From NCBI GenBank assembly GCA_004794655.1, contig SMMW01000622.1:12404501-12468500 (forward strand): 64,000 nt of DNA, read 5' to 3'. The notes beneath the pieces were generated by a model, which ran no database searches, was not told the origin of the DNA, and was given only the letters and a program-made list of their open reading frames with translations. The first letter of the stretch is position 1. Every line of letters starts with the position of its first letter. The translations under genes and the position numbers were made by a program. This stretch comes from Marisa cornuarietis (taxonomy: Eukaryota; Mollusca; Gastropoda; Architaenioglossa; Ampullariidae). This document shows positions 10,660-23,105 of the stretch, in pieces.

Positions 10660-13220
10660 GCCGTAGTAATGTCCAGGAGAATCATTAAGACAGAAGGACG
10701 CTGATTTGATACTCCCAGCAGCCTGCCATTAAATGCCTTAGTCATCTTCCTGCCATGTCTAACCGGAAACCGAAAGATAAAAAAAAACTATCCTGGAGAT
10801 TGCGTGCGAGACGTGGTGCGTACATAAAGATACAGGTCAGAGCGGAGCAGACGACGCTACCCGCCACGAGACAGCCGCCCCATTATCACTGGGGTGCGAG
10901 TCCAGGAAACAGCCACCCGATAGACCGCAGCCCGCTGGTCTCAGACCACCATGATGCAGTTTACGACAATCGCAGAACAGCAGGAGGAGGCCTTCTAACC
11001 TCAGCATCTGGGAGGGAAAAGGTGATACGGCTACGCGTGTGTCAGACCAAACGTTTGGCAGAGCAGTTGTCTTGCAAGCGGCACTGGGAGGAAAGCGCAT
11101 TTGCGTGGAAAGAAAATACACTTTTATCATGAGTATAAATGTAGAAACTTGTTCTTGCTATTGTTGTTGTTGTTTTACTTACACGAGAGTCCATAATGCA
11201 TACGGAGGCAGATTTCTTTTACGTTTATCATCCGTATATATACCGAATTTTTTTAAAGGATAAAACATTTTTTTATCATGCGCATAAATGCAAAGTGCAC
11301 ACGTTTATCGTGCGTATAAATGCCAAAATTTCTTCTTTATGTTCAAGCACGTTGAGAGATGCCAGTGGGTTTCCTTCACGTAAAAAAGCCGTTTCTAGGC
11401 TAGGTTTACACTTTTGGTTGAATGCGACCATTTTTCATTCGTCATCCTCGCAAGATGAAAGCAGCTCAGCGACGAGGTTGACAGACAGGACGCGTCCTTG
11501 CTGTCTGTCGATCCCTGGAAGATCATTTCGGTGGGGGCACGAAAGCCAAATGTTTTGATGAATACTAACCACCACTAAGCACCTAAATTGCTGAATCAGA
11601 TAATCAGTGCTTGATTTTCAAGTTTGATGGTTTATCAGGGGCTAGATGCTGAGGTTTCCTGCTTCATTTCAAAGTGTCAAGAAACAAGACACACATGTCT
11701 TAATGTGACTGTCAAAAAAAAAATTTCAGATATTGGGGGATTCGTCAAAGACAAAAATAAGAAGATAGGAAAACGAATGAAATTCTACATACAATAAATC
11801 CTTTTGTGGTTAAAATAAAATACTGAACAGTATAGCCTAAATATGAGAGAGAGAGAGAGAGAAGGATGAAGTTGTTATCTAGACGACACTAACAACCTTT
11901 CGGACAGGGCGCTGGGAGTCTAACAACAAGAGAGCCAAGTGGCCTCGAGGGTTAACTTATCACCTTAGGCATTGAAAAGCAGACAAGTTGAATCTGCGGA
12001 GTAGTCTCCCAAGAGTGATCAGCGATTCGAACAGTTCCGAACTGCTGACGGTAAGAGAGAAATTAAACTAAATCTTTGGTCATATCTAGCACGGTCTACA
12101 GTAGCAATAGGAACAGCACATAATGTTTATCAGATATAAATCATGTGTTCAGATAAACAGGGAAATAGAGGCAGAATTTCCATACCATTTCCTCTTACAG
12201 TCGTAAACACATAAAAACATCTGCCTTTTCTCACAACCTTTGACCTGGCACACTCGCTGCCTGTGGTGGTGGGGGGGCTGGATCTGTGTTATCGAATTTC
12301 TGGAAATGGCGTTATTTTCATTATTATTATGATGACATGCAGTGAGCGCGCTATAACTAAATTGGAAACCGAAGAAAAGATAGGAAGAAGGAATAAAATT
12401 GAAAAAGAAAGAACTAAAGACAGATGAGAGAGAGGGCGGGAGAGATGAAAAAGGGAGGAAGTAGAGAGGGTGGGGGGGGGGTAATGAGCAGCAAAATTGC
12501 ACATGCAAATTCGCAGGTCAAAGGGGATGAAGTAGCAGCCGGCGCATATTTTATGGAAAGACACGCCCTGTGATCGTTCTGCTGAACATCTCTTGCCGGA
12601 ATAGCGAGTGAGCATTTGGCTGCAGAGCCTGAAGGAAGTCTTTCTAGTTTAGACATGTATATGTACTCAGAAGTACCTGGTCACAGATACAGAGCTGTCG
12701 ACTCTGAGTCTGCCTTCAGATTTATTTCATCATCACGCCCTCTCTCTCTCTCTTCCTCTCCTCCATACTGTTTCTGTTTCACCCACTCCCTCCTTTGTGT
12801 GTGTGTGCGCTCACGCGCGATCCTCTCTTGTTTTATGAGACTGAGTAGTGACTATATGATGATGTGACCGTGCGATCGTATGATCATGTGACCGTGTGAA
12901 TATGTGACTGTGAATAATGTGTAAACGCTTTCGTGTATTTTTGTTGGCGGACTAGAGACGGTCGTTCAAAGAAGCAAGAAGCTAATTGTCACACCAAGGG
13001 TAACTACTCTAGTTCACGATAAATTTACACGCCTTCCTCCCTTTAAAAAAATTTTTTTTTGGAATGGTCTCGTTTCTTCTTGACCTCTGCAGTGTATAAT
13101 AGCGTATTTGCATTAGAACCGCCAACTCTCTCAGGCCGCCAAAAAACCTGCCTTGAAAAAGGGAATCGACAAACTTGATCTCAGCTGTCCAGCCAGCTTC
13201 TCACATTAACAAAGCAGCTA
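10660..13220. other. Unassigned DNA
   Basis: No gene recognised. It includes a 125-codon ATG frame at 10755-11132 rich in Arg/Lys/Ser without a family motif, and a GA run at 11845-11863. Three loose copies of a tgcgtataaatg-like phrase lie between about 11125 and 11325. An imperfect 22 bp repeat containing atgtgaccgtg lies at about 12858-12912. The purine-rich stretch at 12360-12480 gives a spurious Phe/Ser/Leu frame on the minus strand. Confidence 0.45.
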
Positions 13221-13375
13221 GACCATCTGTCAGCAGTAAACACCACCACCACCACCACTGCCACAACCACCAACCACCGATACCACCGTCACAATACTAC
13301 CACCATTTCCTACACCCCCCACCTCCACCACAATCATCAGCACCGTCACCAGTCACCTCACCAGACGAGCCACGA
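13221..13375. repeat. CAC-rich low-complexity stretch
   Basis: Degenerate CAC/CCA trinucleotides dominate this stretch, giving a His/Pro-rich forward frame. It is a decayed trinucleotide array with no sign of a coding exon. Confidence 0.75.
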
Positions 13376-13654
13376 GTGTGACCCCTTCCAGTGTCCATAC
13401 CTGTCAGCCATCGTTCGTAGACACACTTTAATGTTTTTGGCTGGAACCTGACGACGGCGGCCAGAGACCTAGCAATGCTTTCTCGATTTGCCCCTATTCG
13501 TCAATCATCAATTACTGCAAACATTATCCCATTATCAATCAATTACTCGTTTAATCAACCGATCATCATCATTACTATTATCATCATCAATACACCAGTC
13601 AATCATCTTTATTACCGTTATTATTGTCATTATCATGGTCAATCAATCAGCAAT

Positions 13655-13695
13655 CCTTCTTCTTCTTCTCCTCCTCCTCCTCCTCCTCCTCCTCG
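13655..13695. repeat. (CTT)n(CTC)n microsatellite
   Basis: Short pyrimidine-only trinucleotide arrays lie inside a longer pyrimidine-rich block (about 13500-13800) of degenerate TCA/ATC and CTT steps. The Ser- and Leu-run frames here are artefacts. Confidence 0.85.
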
Positions 13696-15270
13696 TCATC
13701 ATTGTCGTCGTTGTCATTATCTTTTTTCTCTTTTTCCCGTATCCTACCTCCCTTTTTTCATTCGTTTCCTTTTTTTCTTTTTCTTCTCTTCTTACGATTC
13801 TTCCTTCTTACTTTTGTGCGTGCGTATGTGTGTGTGAAAGAGGGAAAGACAGATCGTGCGAGAATTCGTAGGGGGTAGTTGTAATGAGGGTGTATGTATA
13901 TGTATGAGAGAGGTGTGTGTGTGTGTGAGAGAGAGAGAGTGATATAAAGATAGGGACAGAGAGTCTTCCACACGTTTGCACTTTCTCAAAGACATTTTAT
14001 CGTCTCTCGAATGTTTGACAAAAACAGTCATTTTGTCTCAACACATCAGTTGTAGCTGAAGCCTTTCTTTCTTCCTGCCGGGCGCGATGTGAACAGCTGG
14101 GGGGATGGTGTCGGACTCGCAGACATCTGTATCGGGGACGTGTATTCTTCTGACGTGCCGCGACAAATGTCTGTCAACAAACCATACCACTCTCACCACA
14201 CTTAATGTCTAGCCCACAGTTCTGACTAGACCGTTCCTCTTTTCCTTCTATTACACCCGCCACCTAGTCTGTCTGGGATTTTTATTTATTTTTTTTTTGT
14301 TTATTTATTTGTGGAAGAGTTCTGCGGTATTTCTTTTTTGTTTTATATCTCGCAGCAAACCTCCCTGTAGGTCTGCTCTGGAATTTGAACTTTGCACCCT
14401 CTTCTTCTGAAGGTAGTTTTCTTATCAGATACTCCACAAAACGGAAGAATGCTTTGTAGCAAATTTTTCTCACTATCCTGAAAACGTTAATGAATTTAAA
14501 TCATATTTCAGGAGAACCTTCCATAAAACCGACAGTTTACTTAATGTTTTGAATCCCTAAAGCTGTCAGTCTTGTGATGAAGGACATTCATTCCTTTACT
14601 GTCTTGTTTTGTGAGGCATTTTTTGTTGAGGGTTATGATGCATGGTGATAAGGCGGGGTCTGAGGGTGGTCGTCGCTGTTCAGTGTGTCTGTATTGTCTA
14701 CTCTGTTCACAACAGAGATTTAAAAGAAAAATCGGATATATTCTCCAATAAAAAATAAAAGTCACCCCCGAATATACCTGTTCAACTCAGTCTACAGACA
14801 TGGCTGATTAGTGTAGGTTTCCACCTCTCCCATTGGCCGCTGCCTGAACAACATAAGTACATCCAGATATCATAGTTTTGACCTCTTTCTGTACCTTATA
14901 ATATCAGCAAACTTTGAGAACTGAAAGGAGTTTTCAATCACAAATTTTGTGCTCTTCGTCATCCATTCACGTGAAGACCCCCCCCTTCCCACACACACAT
15001 TTTGATAGAAATTGAAACCCATAACCTTCGATGTATAGATATTGACTGCTGCTACCTACTCTGGGCCTAAAACATTAACCACGATGAATTCCCACGAGGC
15101 CAGGAGGTGGAAGATGTAGAGGGTGAGGATCGTAACTGTCCTATAATACAATACGTTCTTCTTTCCCACATCCGTTCACAGCAGAGCATCTTCCTTCGTT
15201 AGGATCTACCATAAGTGATAAAAGCTGGTCAAGAAGATTAAACCATGCGATATTTATCTAAAAGTCAAGT

Positions 15271-15273
<3 letters not shown>
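13696..15273. other. Unassigned DNA with short GT/GA runs
   Basis: No gene recognised. Short GT and GA runs occur at about 13910-13942. A T-rich block lies at 14279-14340. Minus-strand frames at 14282-14765 have no family motif. Confidence 0.45.

Positions 15274-15318
<45 letters not shown>
15274..15318. repeat. (AAT)n microsatellite, about 15 copies
   Basis: A pure AAT/ATT array of 45 bp. The poly-Ile and poly-Leu minus-strand frames across it are artefacts. Confidence 0.95.
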
Positions 15319-15321
<3 letters not shown>

Positions 15322-16598
15322 GACATGAAAATTTGGACCCATGTAGGACTTGGTGACGCATCCACAAGAAGTCGGTAAAGCAGAATGTTTGGCACATGGG
15401 CTCTCTGAGGCTGCACGCGCAACCGTCACACCCTCTCCGTCCCAACCCCTCCCTCCCCCCCACTCACCTACCAGTCTCCCCCACCACCCCATCCCTCCCC
15501 CCTTCTCTCCTGGTGCTGTACAAAGATGTCTGTTTCCGCAGTCCGCGACCTGGAAGTGTTGTTTTTTTCCCCCTGGCTGACTGACTTGCTGGCAAGAGAC
15601 GGGGGAGCTATATTTCCTGGGTTGTTATTGTTGGTTAGACTGCACAGAAAACGCTCTTTATCTACGTTCAGCTTGGCGCTTGTTGATTCCTCGCTAGATT
15701 ACTTTTCTTGCTTTTCCCCCGGGTATAAGAACCATAATGACGTCAATGCCAAGAAATACCCGCGATTTTTGTTTCTTCTTTTTTTTTCTTCCGTTTTATT
15801 TTTTAAACGAACCCAAGGAATAAATGGAAATACAGGTGCCTTCATGCTGAGAAACCTGTTTTATCAGTCAAGAGTTCAAATTTTAGACAGTCCGATGTTT
15901 ACGCACAATTTTCGGGAGGGCCGAGCTTGTGGCCTTCTTAGTTGTCTCAGAACAAAGTGGACTTGTTGTTACACACGTCACCGATGTTGTTGTGCGCTTT
16001 CATGGAGCCGCGATAGCACAATGGAGCCCATGCTTCGGCAATCTCCGAGAGAGCAGCAACACTTTGGAAAAAAAAATACAGCGTGACCATCATGCACACG
16101 GCGCATGACTCTGCTTGAAAACAACTTTAAATGTCAGCCACACTGAGTTGGCCTTTGATTTAGAGCTGGCTGCATGTGAGTGCTGCTTTGGTGTAAGTGC
16201 ATCTCCACTTGCAAAAATTTTCTGCTTTGATACTAAGCTCACAGGCACCACCCAATGTGTAAGACAATCCCTGAATGGGCGCTTTCCTTAAAATTGTGGC
16301 AGTTGACTGTTGCTTTTAAAAAACAGAGAGAGAGAGAGGATGGGAGTAGGAGTCATGCCAACGGGTAGACAGCAGGTACCCTTCCATACTAGCAGACATC
16401 ATTACGAGCGAAGTACTGTGTTTGTCAGCAGCAATCACCTGTAATTACACTCTACACTAGCAGGGACATCAATATTTATGGTCATATTTCGCAAGCAAGG
16501 CATACTGTCCACAAAAGCGAGAAAAAAAATGATTCATGGGATACTGCCACGAACGGCATTCTTAGATATATCTAAATCTTCACCCCCTCCCCCCGTGA
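15319..16598. other. Unassigned DNA containing a 186-codon open frame
   Basis: A forward frame opens at an ATG at 15526 and runs to 16086. It translates as a mixed sequence with a run of Phe/Leu near residues 80-95 and no family motif, domain or signal peptide. Its length is near what chance would give in 64 kb on six frames, and the start lies just after a pyrimidine-rich stretch (15420-15510). I therefore do not call a gene. A GA run lies at about 16325-16340. Confidence 0.4.
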
Positions 16599-16700
16599 AT
16601 CAGTACCGGTAGCTTTGATGTCGATAGCTGCAGCTATCAGTACCGATGACTGTCAATAGCTGCTACCATCAGTACCAGTAACTCTCCCACTAGCTGTTGC
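16599..16700. repeat. Short minisatellite, about 33 bp unit, 3 copies
   Basis: Three units of 37, 32 and 33 bp each begin with atcagtacc and contain a tagctg-like core. The array is diverged and short. Confidence 0.75.
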
Positions 16701-16934
16701 ATGCTGCTGTTGTATGACAAATGTGCGATGTTTGCTTCTGGACAAACATTTACTTTCTACTGCTTCTTAAAAAAATATGGCTTTAAGAAATAATATTTGA
16801 TTAAAGGTAGAAAAAGCCATGAAACTAAAACATGTAAACATTTTAACGAATTCAGTCTTCTTAACTAAAAAAAAAGTCTCGTCGAATGTGTGCGACGCAT
16901 TTTTACATACAAAATCTTTGCCAAACATAATGTG

Positions 16935-17215
16935 TACCGTTAAAGGCCGTTCAGTCGAGCAAAGCACTAAGGCGTCCAACCTCTGAAGTGGCCTTAAGTC
17001 CCATTGTGTAGGTAAATGCATTGGTTATGTATTGACAAACAAATTTGAACTGAGTCTATTGACCAAAGCTCCAACGTCTCCAACGTTCGCTCATAAACCC
17101 TGGGTTTTCTGGGGCCTTAACTCACAATTTTGCCACAACAGGTCAAACGCTCAACGACATTAGCCAAAGAGATATGAACAATTGTTTTACCAAGTTTGGC
17201 AAAGCGGTTTCATAA
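16935..17215 (+). repeat. Interspersed repeat family C, copy 1
   Basis: This stretch shares an ordered series of short matches with 18195-18440, 18990-19185 and the reverse complement of 45475-45690. The series is a 'cactaaggcgtccaac'-like start, then 'cttaagtcccattgtg', then 'gtattgacaaac', then a caaag/gttc segment, then 'ctgggttttctgg', and finally 'aggtcaaacgctc'. No coding frame spans it. I cannot place it in a named class; it could be a non-autonomous DNA element or the untranslated part of a larger element. Confidence 0.6.
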
Positions 17216-18094
17216 AATCTTTGGTATACTTGGTCAAACGTCTGTCCTTATTTGTCCGGTTAAAAATAAGATCCTTAAAGAAAGCCCTTTAGCACCTGGG
17301 TTTCTTACTGCTGTACCATTTGTCTGTGTCATTTTGCAGATTCTCTCTCTCTCTCTGGCATTGTCGTTCTGCACGCTATGTTTGTATTTTTCTGTGTGAA
17401 GGGGTGTTCATTAGTTCATTAGTTGATGTTCGTATCTGCACGCAGCACCCGACACGACACCAGGGTTCTTACAGCTTCGCCGCTGTCTGCACTCAAGGGG
17501 GCTGATAGGGGCTCGGGGCTCGTGCAGGCTCACTGATGTCAATACTCCCGAGCTTCTGATTAGCGATCTATGAAAGCAGACTGTACCCTCAAGGCCAGAC
17601 AGGTGTTCGCCTCCTCCAGTGTTGCACCGAAGAGCTCGCAGCACTTGAACATTGACACGCAGCATGTGTTCTAATGGTATTCCAACCGCAGCAGATCCCG
17701 GCATGCCCCTGTACTTACCCGGCCTGCGAAAAGCAATTACCGTGTTAACATAGTCCAACTTAACAGAAAAAATGCGGCTCTGATTCTGTTATCACAACCT
17801 CATACGGGATACTGGAATTAAAAAAAATATTCTCATTAATAAAGGGGAGATGCACTGTTATATATATTACAAACAGTACTACAGAGGCTGCACACAGAAG
17901 CTGTCATGCTTGGATTGATTTGCATCTTTTACAGTTCTGCTTTCGTTGCCTTGAGCTAAGGCATGTCTTTAATATACATTTACTTGAGTTACTGAATGGC
18001 TTGGTGTACATAAAACTTGAGCTTTAAGCGTGTTCAACAATACCCATTGCCCACCCTGTTCTATGAAGTAATCCAAACAATCAAATAGCGACGG
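17216..18094. other. Unassigned DNA
   Basis: No gene recognised. A 115-codon minus-strand ATG frame covers 17411-17758 with fairly even codon use but no recognisable family. A strong donor-like string, ggtaagtaca on the minus strand, lies near its start. It is left unassigned. Confidence 0.4.
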
Positions 18095-18181
18095 TCAGTC
18101 AGTCAGTCAGTCAGTCAGTCAGTCAGTCAGTCAGTCAGTCAGTCAGTCAGTCAGTCAGTCAGTCAGTCAGTCAGTCAGTCT
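18095..18181. repeat. (AGTC)n tetranucleotide microsatellite, about 22 copies
   Basis: A pure GTCA/TGAC array of 87 bp ending directly in a T-run, followed within 15 bp by a copy of repeat family C. Stops occur in some frames, so no open frame crosses it. Confidence 0.96.
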
Positions 18182-18194
18182 TTTTTATATTAAA

Positions 18195-18440
18195 GTCGTT
18201 CTTGAACCGCAAGGTGCCGAAGCATCAAACCAAGGAAGTTTCCTTAAATCCTATTATATTGGAGGTGTATTGGCAATATATTGGCAAACACGTGTGAACT
18301 TAAGCATGCGGAACAAAGTACCAAAATCCCGAATGTTCACTTCCAAGACCATGAGTTTCCTATGAAACAGAACTCTCACACAGAAATTTGCTAAACTTTG
18401 TCAAATGGCCGACGATTTAACAAACTCCTTGACAGACAGA
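18195..18440 (+). repeat. Interspersed repeat family C, copy 2
   Basis: It shows the same order of matched blocks as copy 1: 'gccgaagcatcaaac', then 'ccttaaatcctatta', then 'ggcaatatattggcaaac', then 'ccaagaccatgagtttcc', then 'actttgtcaaatggcc'. It begins just after the (AGTC)n array. It is diverged from the other copies by many substitutions and small indels, so the family is old. Confidence 0.6.
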
Positions 18441-18989
18441 ATCTGAGACGATTCTCGTAAGCTGGGTTCACTTGTTTCCTTCCTTGCTTCTTCGCTTGCT
18501 TGTGACGAATCTTCAATTGTAAGAAGCTTCTTCTTTGTACCTAACGACCTGTGTGCAAGGACCCAGTGAAATGTGGATGCAGGAGATGCATCCTGACTCA
18601 AGAGAACAAGTGCAGTCGGGATGTCCGAGTAACTCCGTTAATCGTCGACAGTATTGGACATGTCAGCTGCTTCAATAGAGTATAATGGGGCTTGCCACTC
18701 AGTTGCTAATGGAAGAATGCTGTGTTTGCGTTAGTTTGAAAGATTTTCCTCGTTTTTTATTTGTTTTGTTTTTTGAATAATACTTTGCTGGCTCTTTGTG
18801 TCTGACGCAGATATTTTTCTACTTCATATTCTTGACAGCTTAAGAAGGAGTCTGTTTGCAGCTGGCATAAGGTGTAATACATCGCTTTCATGCGCGTTTG
18901 CGTGCATGTGTGTGTGAGAGAGAGAGAGAAAGAGAGAGCTAGATTTTCTTATAATTCCCGGTTGCATGCCGTTCCTATCTAGGCAAAGC

Positions 18990-19185
18990 GTGAAGAGGCA
19001 GACCTCCGAATCACCATTAAAAACAAATCCCGTTGCACTGGCAAGGTATTGAAAAACAAGTTTTGACTAACCATGTTAAACAAAGTTCAAAGTCCTAAAC
19101 TTCCCCCCAAACTACTGGTTTCTTGTGACCTTACACAGAAGTCTCAAACGTGATCGACTATTTGACATTTGTCCGTTTGAGAAAG
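18990..19185 (+). repeat. Interspersed repeat family C, copy 3
   Basis: Blocks matching the family are 'caaatcccgttgcactgg', 'ggtattgaaaaacaag', 'aacaaagttcaaagtcc', 'aaactactggtttcttg' and 'gatcgactatttgac'. They run in the same order and strand as copies 1 and 2. A GA run precedes it at 18917-18937. Confidence 0.55.
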
Positions 19186-21329
19186 GCCCACATCGAATAT
19201 AACTGATATGATGAGACATCCCCGTGTTCTTCCTGCTTTGCTGGACTGTTGGTGGGTTACCTGAAATACTTGTGTCTGCAACCCTTCATGTCACGCCCCT
19301 ACGCAGAAGAAAATGTTTTAAAATGCACGTGCGTCGTGTGAAAAACCGAAAACCGATTTCCTTGATTTTCAGTTTCCTCTTTTCGTTTTGGTGTGAACAC
19401 CTTTGACTGGTTTATTCTTTAGAATCATATCACATGCTCGACTTCAGAAAAAGGAAGAAAATGTATTATCCTTGAACTGTTCAATCAAGCTAAGCCTTTC
19501 CTCTTTTCTATTTTTTGTCTGAAAGACCTAAGTATTGCTGGGTCAGTAAAAAATCTGGGAAACAAAGATCTCTCGTTTTAAAATTTATCGAATTTTCTTT
19601 GTTTTAAAGCTTCTTATTATGTTGTAGTAATACTTCAAGGACACATGAAGTCTATTATTAGAATTGAGAAATAATTGCTTTGGTTACTTGAATCCTGTTT
19701 ATTATCACAATACCTGTGGCATGGAAAATATAATTGTATTAATAATAAACGAATTTGTGATCTCTAAAGCTGTCTGAAAACAGGCGAAAATTTCCCAAAG
19801 TTCGTCAGCACTGAGTTGAGGGGGTGGGGGGATAATAAACGGGTGTTGTCCGGTGCCAGGTGCACAACACGTCACATGGGTGCATGACGCCTGGGCAATC
19901 AGCTAAAAAAAAACATTTTGTGAGTAACTGATTCGCTGTTAACCTCGCTGTTAATGTCGTCTAATGCCACGTGACATGACTTGCACCTGGCGAAAATATT
20001 CCAACTCACCACCCACCTCTTGCCTTTTCACTTTACTGAGTTGAGATGGGGGTGGTGAGTATGAGTATGTACGTGTGCGTGAGAGAGAGAGAGATTTGAG
20101 TAACTCGCAATTGTATAAGAGGATTAAGAGTTGTCTGATGACGATTCCCTGGCCGGTTGTATGAAGTTCCCAAACCCATTTCTCACTCGGTTGTGAGATA
20201 TACACATATGAACATATGAACACACACACACATACACACGCACGTACACACATACACGGACACTGATATGGATAAACATACACATACACAAACCCAGACA
20301 TGAGCAAACGCATACTCAATGACACTCTCGTAAACTCTTTCCCCCCCCCCTCTCACACATATATATATATATACACGCGCGCATGCGGGTCTGTGTGTAT
20401 GTACCCGCGCGAAAGAAAGAAAAGAGAAAAAGTGGGGAAGAAAACTAGGAATAATAAGAAGGAACAGCACGCAGGCGCCTGAAGGTGGACAAGCTGATAC
20501 AGTATGTCCGTCCAGTGTTATCACGGGAGGCTGCTGAAGCTGAATGCGTCTGATTTGATGACAGATGACGAAAGTTATCTCCCCGTAAAAGCGTCAGATG
20601 TTCAGGACTTGTTCCTTCACGGACAGCCACGTGCTGTGCTGTCAGTTGACGCGCGTGTGGGCTCGTGTACTCGTCTCCACTTGAATACTCCTATCTTCTG
20701 ATCGATAACATTTTAAACACTTCAATCTCTTTCATCTCTTTAATCTCTTTTAAAGAAAGAACAGGATAAGAATTTGAAAAAAAAGGCCAGGGAAACTGAA
20801 GTGTGCTACAGCCATAGCGTGTGCTTTGAGAAGTCGCTGGCACTGCACTGACTTTTATTAAAGACGACATTTTTTAAAGATGTATAGACATAGGATGTGT
20901 TATGAAGTGAACATTTTCAGGTGACTTGTTCCTGGTATTTTCTGGGCTTTTATTACACAGTGCACGTCCATGTACATTATTTGCAATGGATGTAATTGTC
21001 ATTTCTTTGTCAGACCCTTTTCCGTCACAGCCATGAAGGCACCCTCCCTTTACTGGTCTGAAACAAACTGGCGGGCCCCATCCTATAAACTTCCCAGTAC
21101 ACTTGCCTTTTGCGTTAAATGAGAAGTCCATTAATTGCTAGTGATGCCTTCATGCTTGTAAAGGAAGATTGCTATCCTTCAAAAAAAAAAAAGTTTCTCT
21201 GGTAATCGAGAATTATTTCGTTTAATTGTAAAGAAAAACCACTCTTAATAATAGTGTGCTACTGTAAAGCTTTCACTGTCCCTGCACCTTGTTACAACCC
21301 CTATTATCATGTAACTTTTGTACTTTGTG
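19186..21329. other. Unassigned DNA with CA-rich tracts
   Basis: No gene recognised. Imperfect CA tracts lie at about 20215-20300, and a C-run followed by (AT)n at about 20341-20373. Minus-strand frames through these tracts are Val/Cys-rich artefacts. Confidence 0.45.
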
Positions 21330-21346
21330 CATGTGTGCGTGCGTGC

Positions 21347-21388
<42 letters not shown>

Positions 21389-21416
21389 ATGTGTGTGTGC
21401 ATGTGTGTGTGCGTGT
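21330..21416. repeat. GT/GC-rich microsatellite
   Basis: GTGC repeats lead into an uninterrupted (GT)n run and then GTGTGTGCAT repeats. The array is alternating purine-pyrimidine for most of its length. Confidence 0.95.
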
Positions 21417-21641
21417 TCTTTACTCACTGTAATTGATGCATACAAAATTTCATGTGATGTAATATGAAATAAACTGTTTAAAGATTAAAAAAAAACTTTC
21501 TGGCTCTGTTTGAAGCCGACTAGTGGCCACATTGAAGCTCATATTGAGACCATAATGTCTCAGTATTTGGGATGGCCTGCTACTGTTTTGTTTTCATTTT
21601 TTACTATTGACAAGTTTCTGCCAAGTTAGTCCAGAAGGGAT

Positions 21642-22021
21642 TTGCCGTAAGTTTCGGTCTATTTAGTGCACCTGTCTATAAGCCGCACCTACTAAATTTT
21701 TAATTCTCTACTTTTTCACAAATAAGCCGCAAATATTTTCAACTTGAGTGCTGCATCGTGTGCATTTCGTCTCGTTTTCGGCATGATGAGGGTGTGTGTT
21801 TCAACAACTGATCTGAATGCTTCAATTGTATGCGGCTTTGATGTCCACAGTTAACACTGTAACAACGCTAACAGTAAACACTTTAATATGGAGCTCATCG
21901 AATAGTTAATCGAAATCTGAAAAATCCGGAAAAATCCGAAAACAATTCACATCGTTGTTTAAGCCGCGGGGTTTGAAGCTGGGGACAAAAGTCGCGGCTT
22001 GTAGTCCGAAATTTGCGGTAA
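21642..22021 (+). mobile_element. MITE-like non-autonomous DNA element, 380 bp
   Basis: The two ends are inverted copies of each other: 21642-21657 matches the reverse complement of 22006-22021 at 13 of 16 bases (core TTxCCGxAAxTTTCGG). The interior carries several AAGCCGC motifs, as in cataagccgcacc-type sequences. From memory this resembles a very widespread class of short non-autonomous repeats whose ends read TTACCGTAAATTTCGGAC. There is no transposase and no long open frame. A target-site duplication is not obvious, and both ends have decayed, so the copy is old. Superfamily is left open. Confidence 0.75.
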
Positions 22022-23039
22022 TCCTTTTAGGAAGGTTTTTTTTTGTCGATTTTACTTTAGATTTTTTGTTTTAAAGCAAGACATAGATGATTAAGCGAGT
22101 CGTTCAAGAGTTTGAAATAGCTGTCCCTCCACTCCTTGCCCTCCTGTACCCTGAAGTATGCAGCATGTAAGAGGAAAGAGTAGATGCATCTCTTTCGCAG
22201 ACTATGGGATGAATCACTTTGTTGTTGCACTGCATATTTTGCTTTTCCTTGCTCCATGTCGGGCCTTTGGCACAAAGTGTTCTAAACTTGGCACCGCTTT
22301 ATTTACCCGGAAAACAAGTAAGTTGTGTTTCTGAGCTGTTGTGTAGGCTCTCGTGGGTCCGCCGGCGCATGCGCGGCGCCTCACACCCGGGCGTTCGACT
22401 GGTGAACCAAAAGATTAAGTAATTATTCTGGTTGGCCGATTACGAGCATCTACTTCTCTTCCAACTTTTCCTCAATCTGGAAGATGTGAAGCAATGGACG
22501 TCCTCGCTGAAGCGGTTTCGACAGAACAATACCGTCGAAAGCTCGAGAGATTTTTTTTTCACTTCATGTTTTTCTACTTTTGCGTCAAACCCCTCGACGT
22601 AGAGAGACCGCTGATCTTACCTGGTTGGATGAATGCCTTTTGCTCTGCCTGCCTGATTTTTTTTTTCAAAGAGGTAGGGTCGTTCTGACCTTGTTGCACA
22701 CACCTGTTTTATCTAATGTGAGGAGAGGTAAAGGCAGACACAGACTATAGAACATTTCTTTTCCGGGAAAAAAGAGTTTCAAACACGTAGGCCAGTAGAG
22801 TACAACTAACAGGATCCTGTTTTGAAGCCAGAAATAGCATGATTAATGCACACGCACGCACACATACAAAAAGAAAGAATGAGAGAGTGAGAGCGAGTGA
22901 GTGTGAGGTCTGAGACCGAATGAAAAAAAAATGGACACGAAGTGAGGTGGGGAGGTGGAGAGATTCATGTGTGTATGTGTCCTGTGACAAATAGGGTCAA
23001 TAATTATACACTTTTACAAAGTTGTTCTTCAATGCAAAT

Positions 23040-23043
<4 letters not shown>
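22022..23043. other. Unassigned DNA
   Basis: No gene recognised. Minus-strand frames near 22057-22275 and 22745-22990 have no family motif. A short GC-rich patch occurs at about 22360-22395. Confidence 0.45.

Positions 23044-23100
<57 letters not shown>
23044..23100. repeat. (CA)n microsatellite, about 28 copies
   Basis: An essentially pure CA/GT array. The poly-Cys-Val minus frame is an artefact. Confidence 0.96.

Positions 23101-23105
<5 letters not shown>

Noticed and set aside
15526..16086. 186-codon ATG frame
   Set aside because: No family motif, no promoter or splice context; length is near chance expectation for 64 kb and six frames. Kept only as a note.
17411..17758. 115-codon minus-strand ATG frame with a donor-like ggtaagtaca near its start
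   Set aside because: The donor would cut the frame near its beginning, no acceptor fits, and the peptide is not recognisable.
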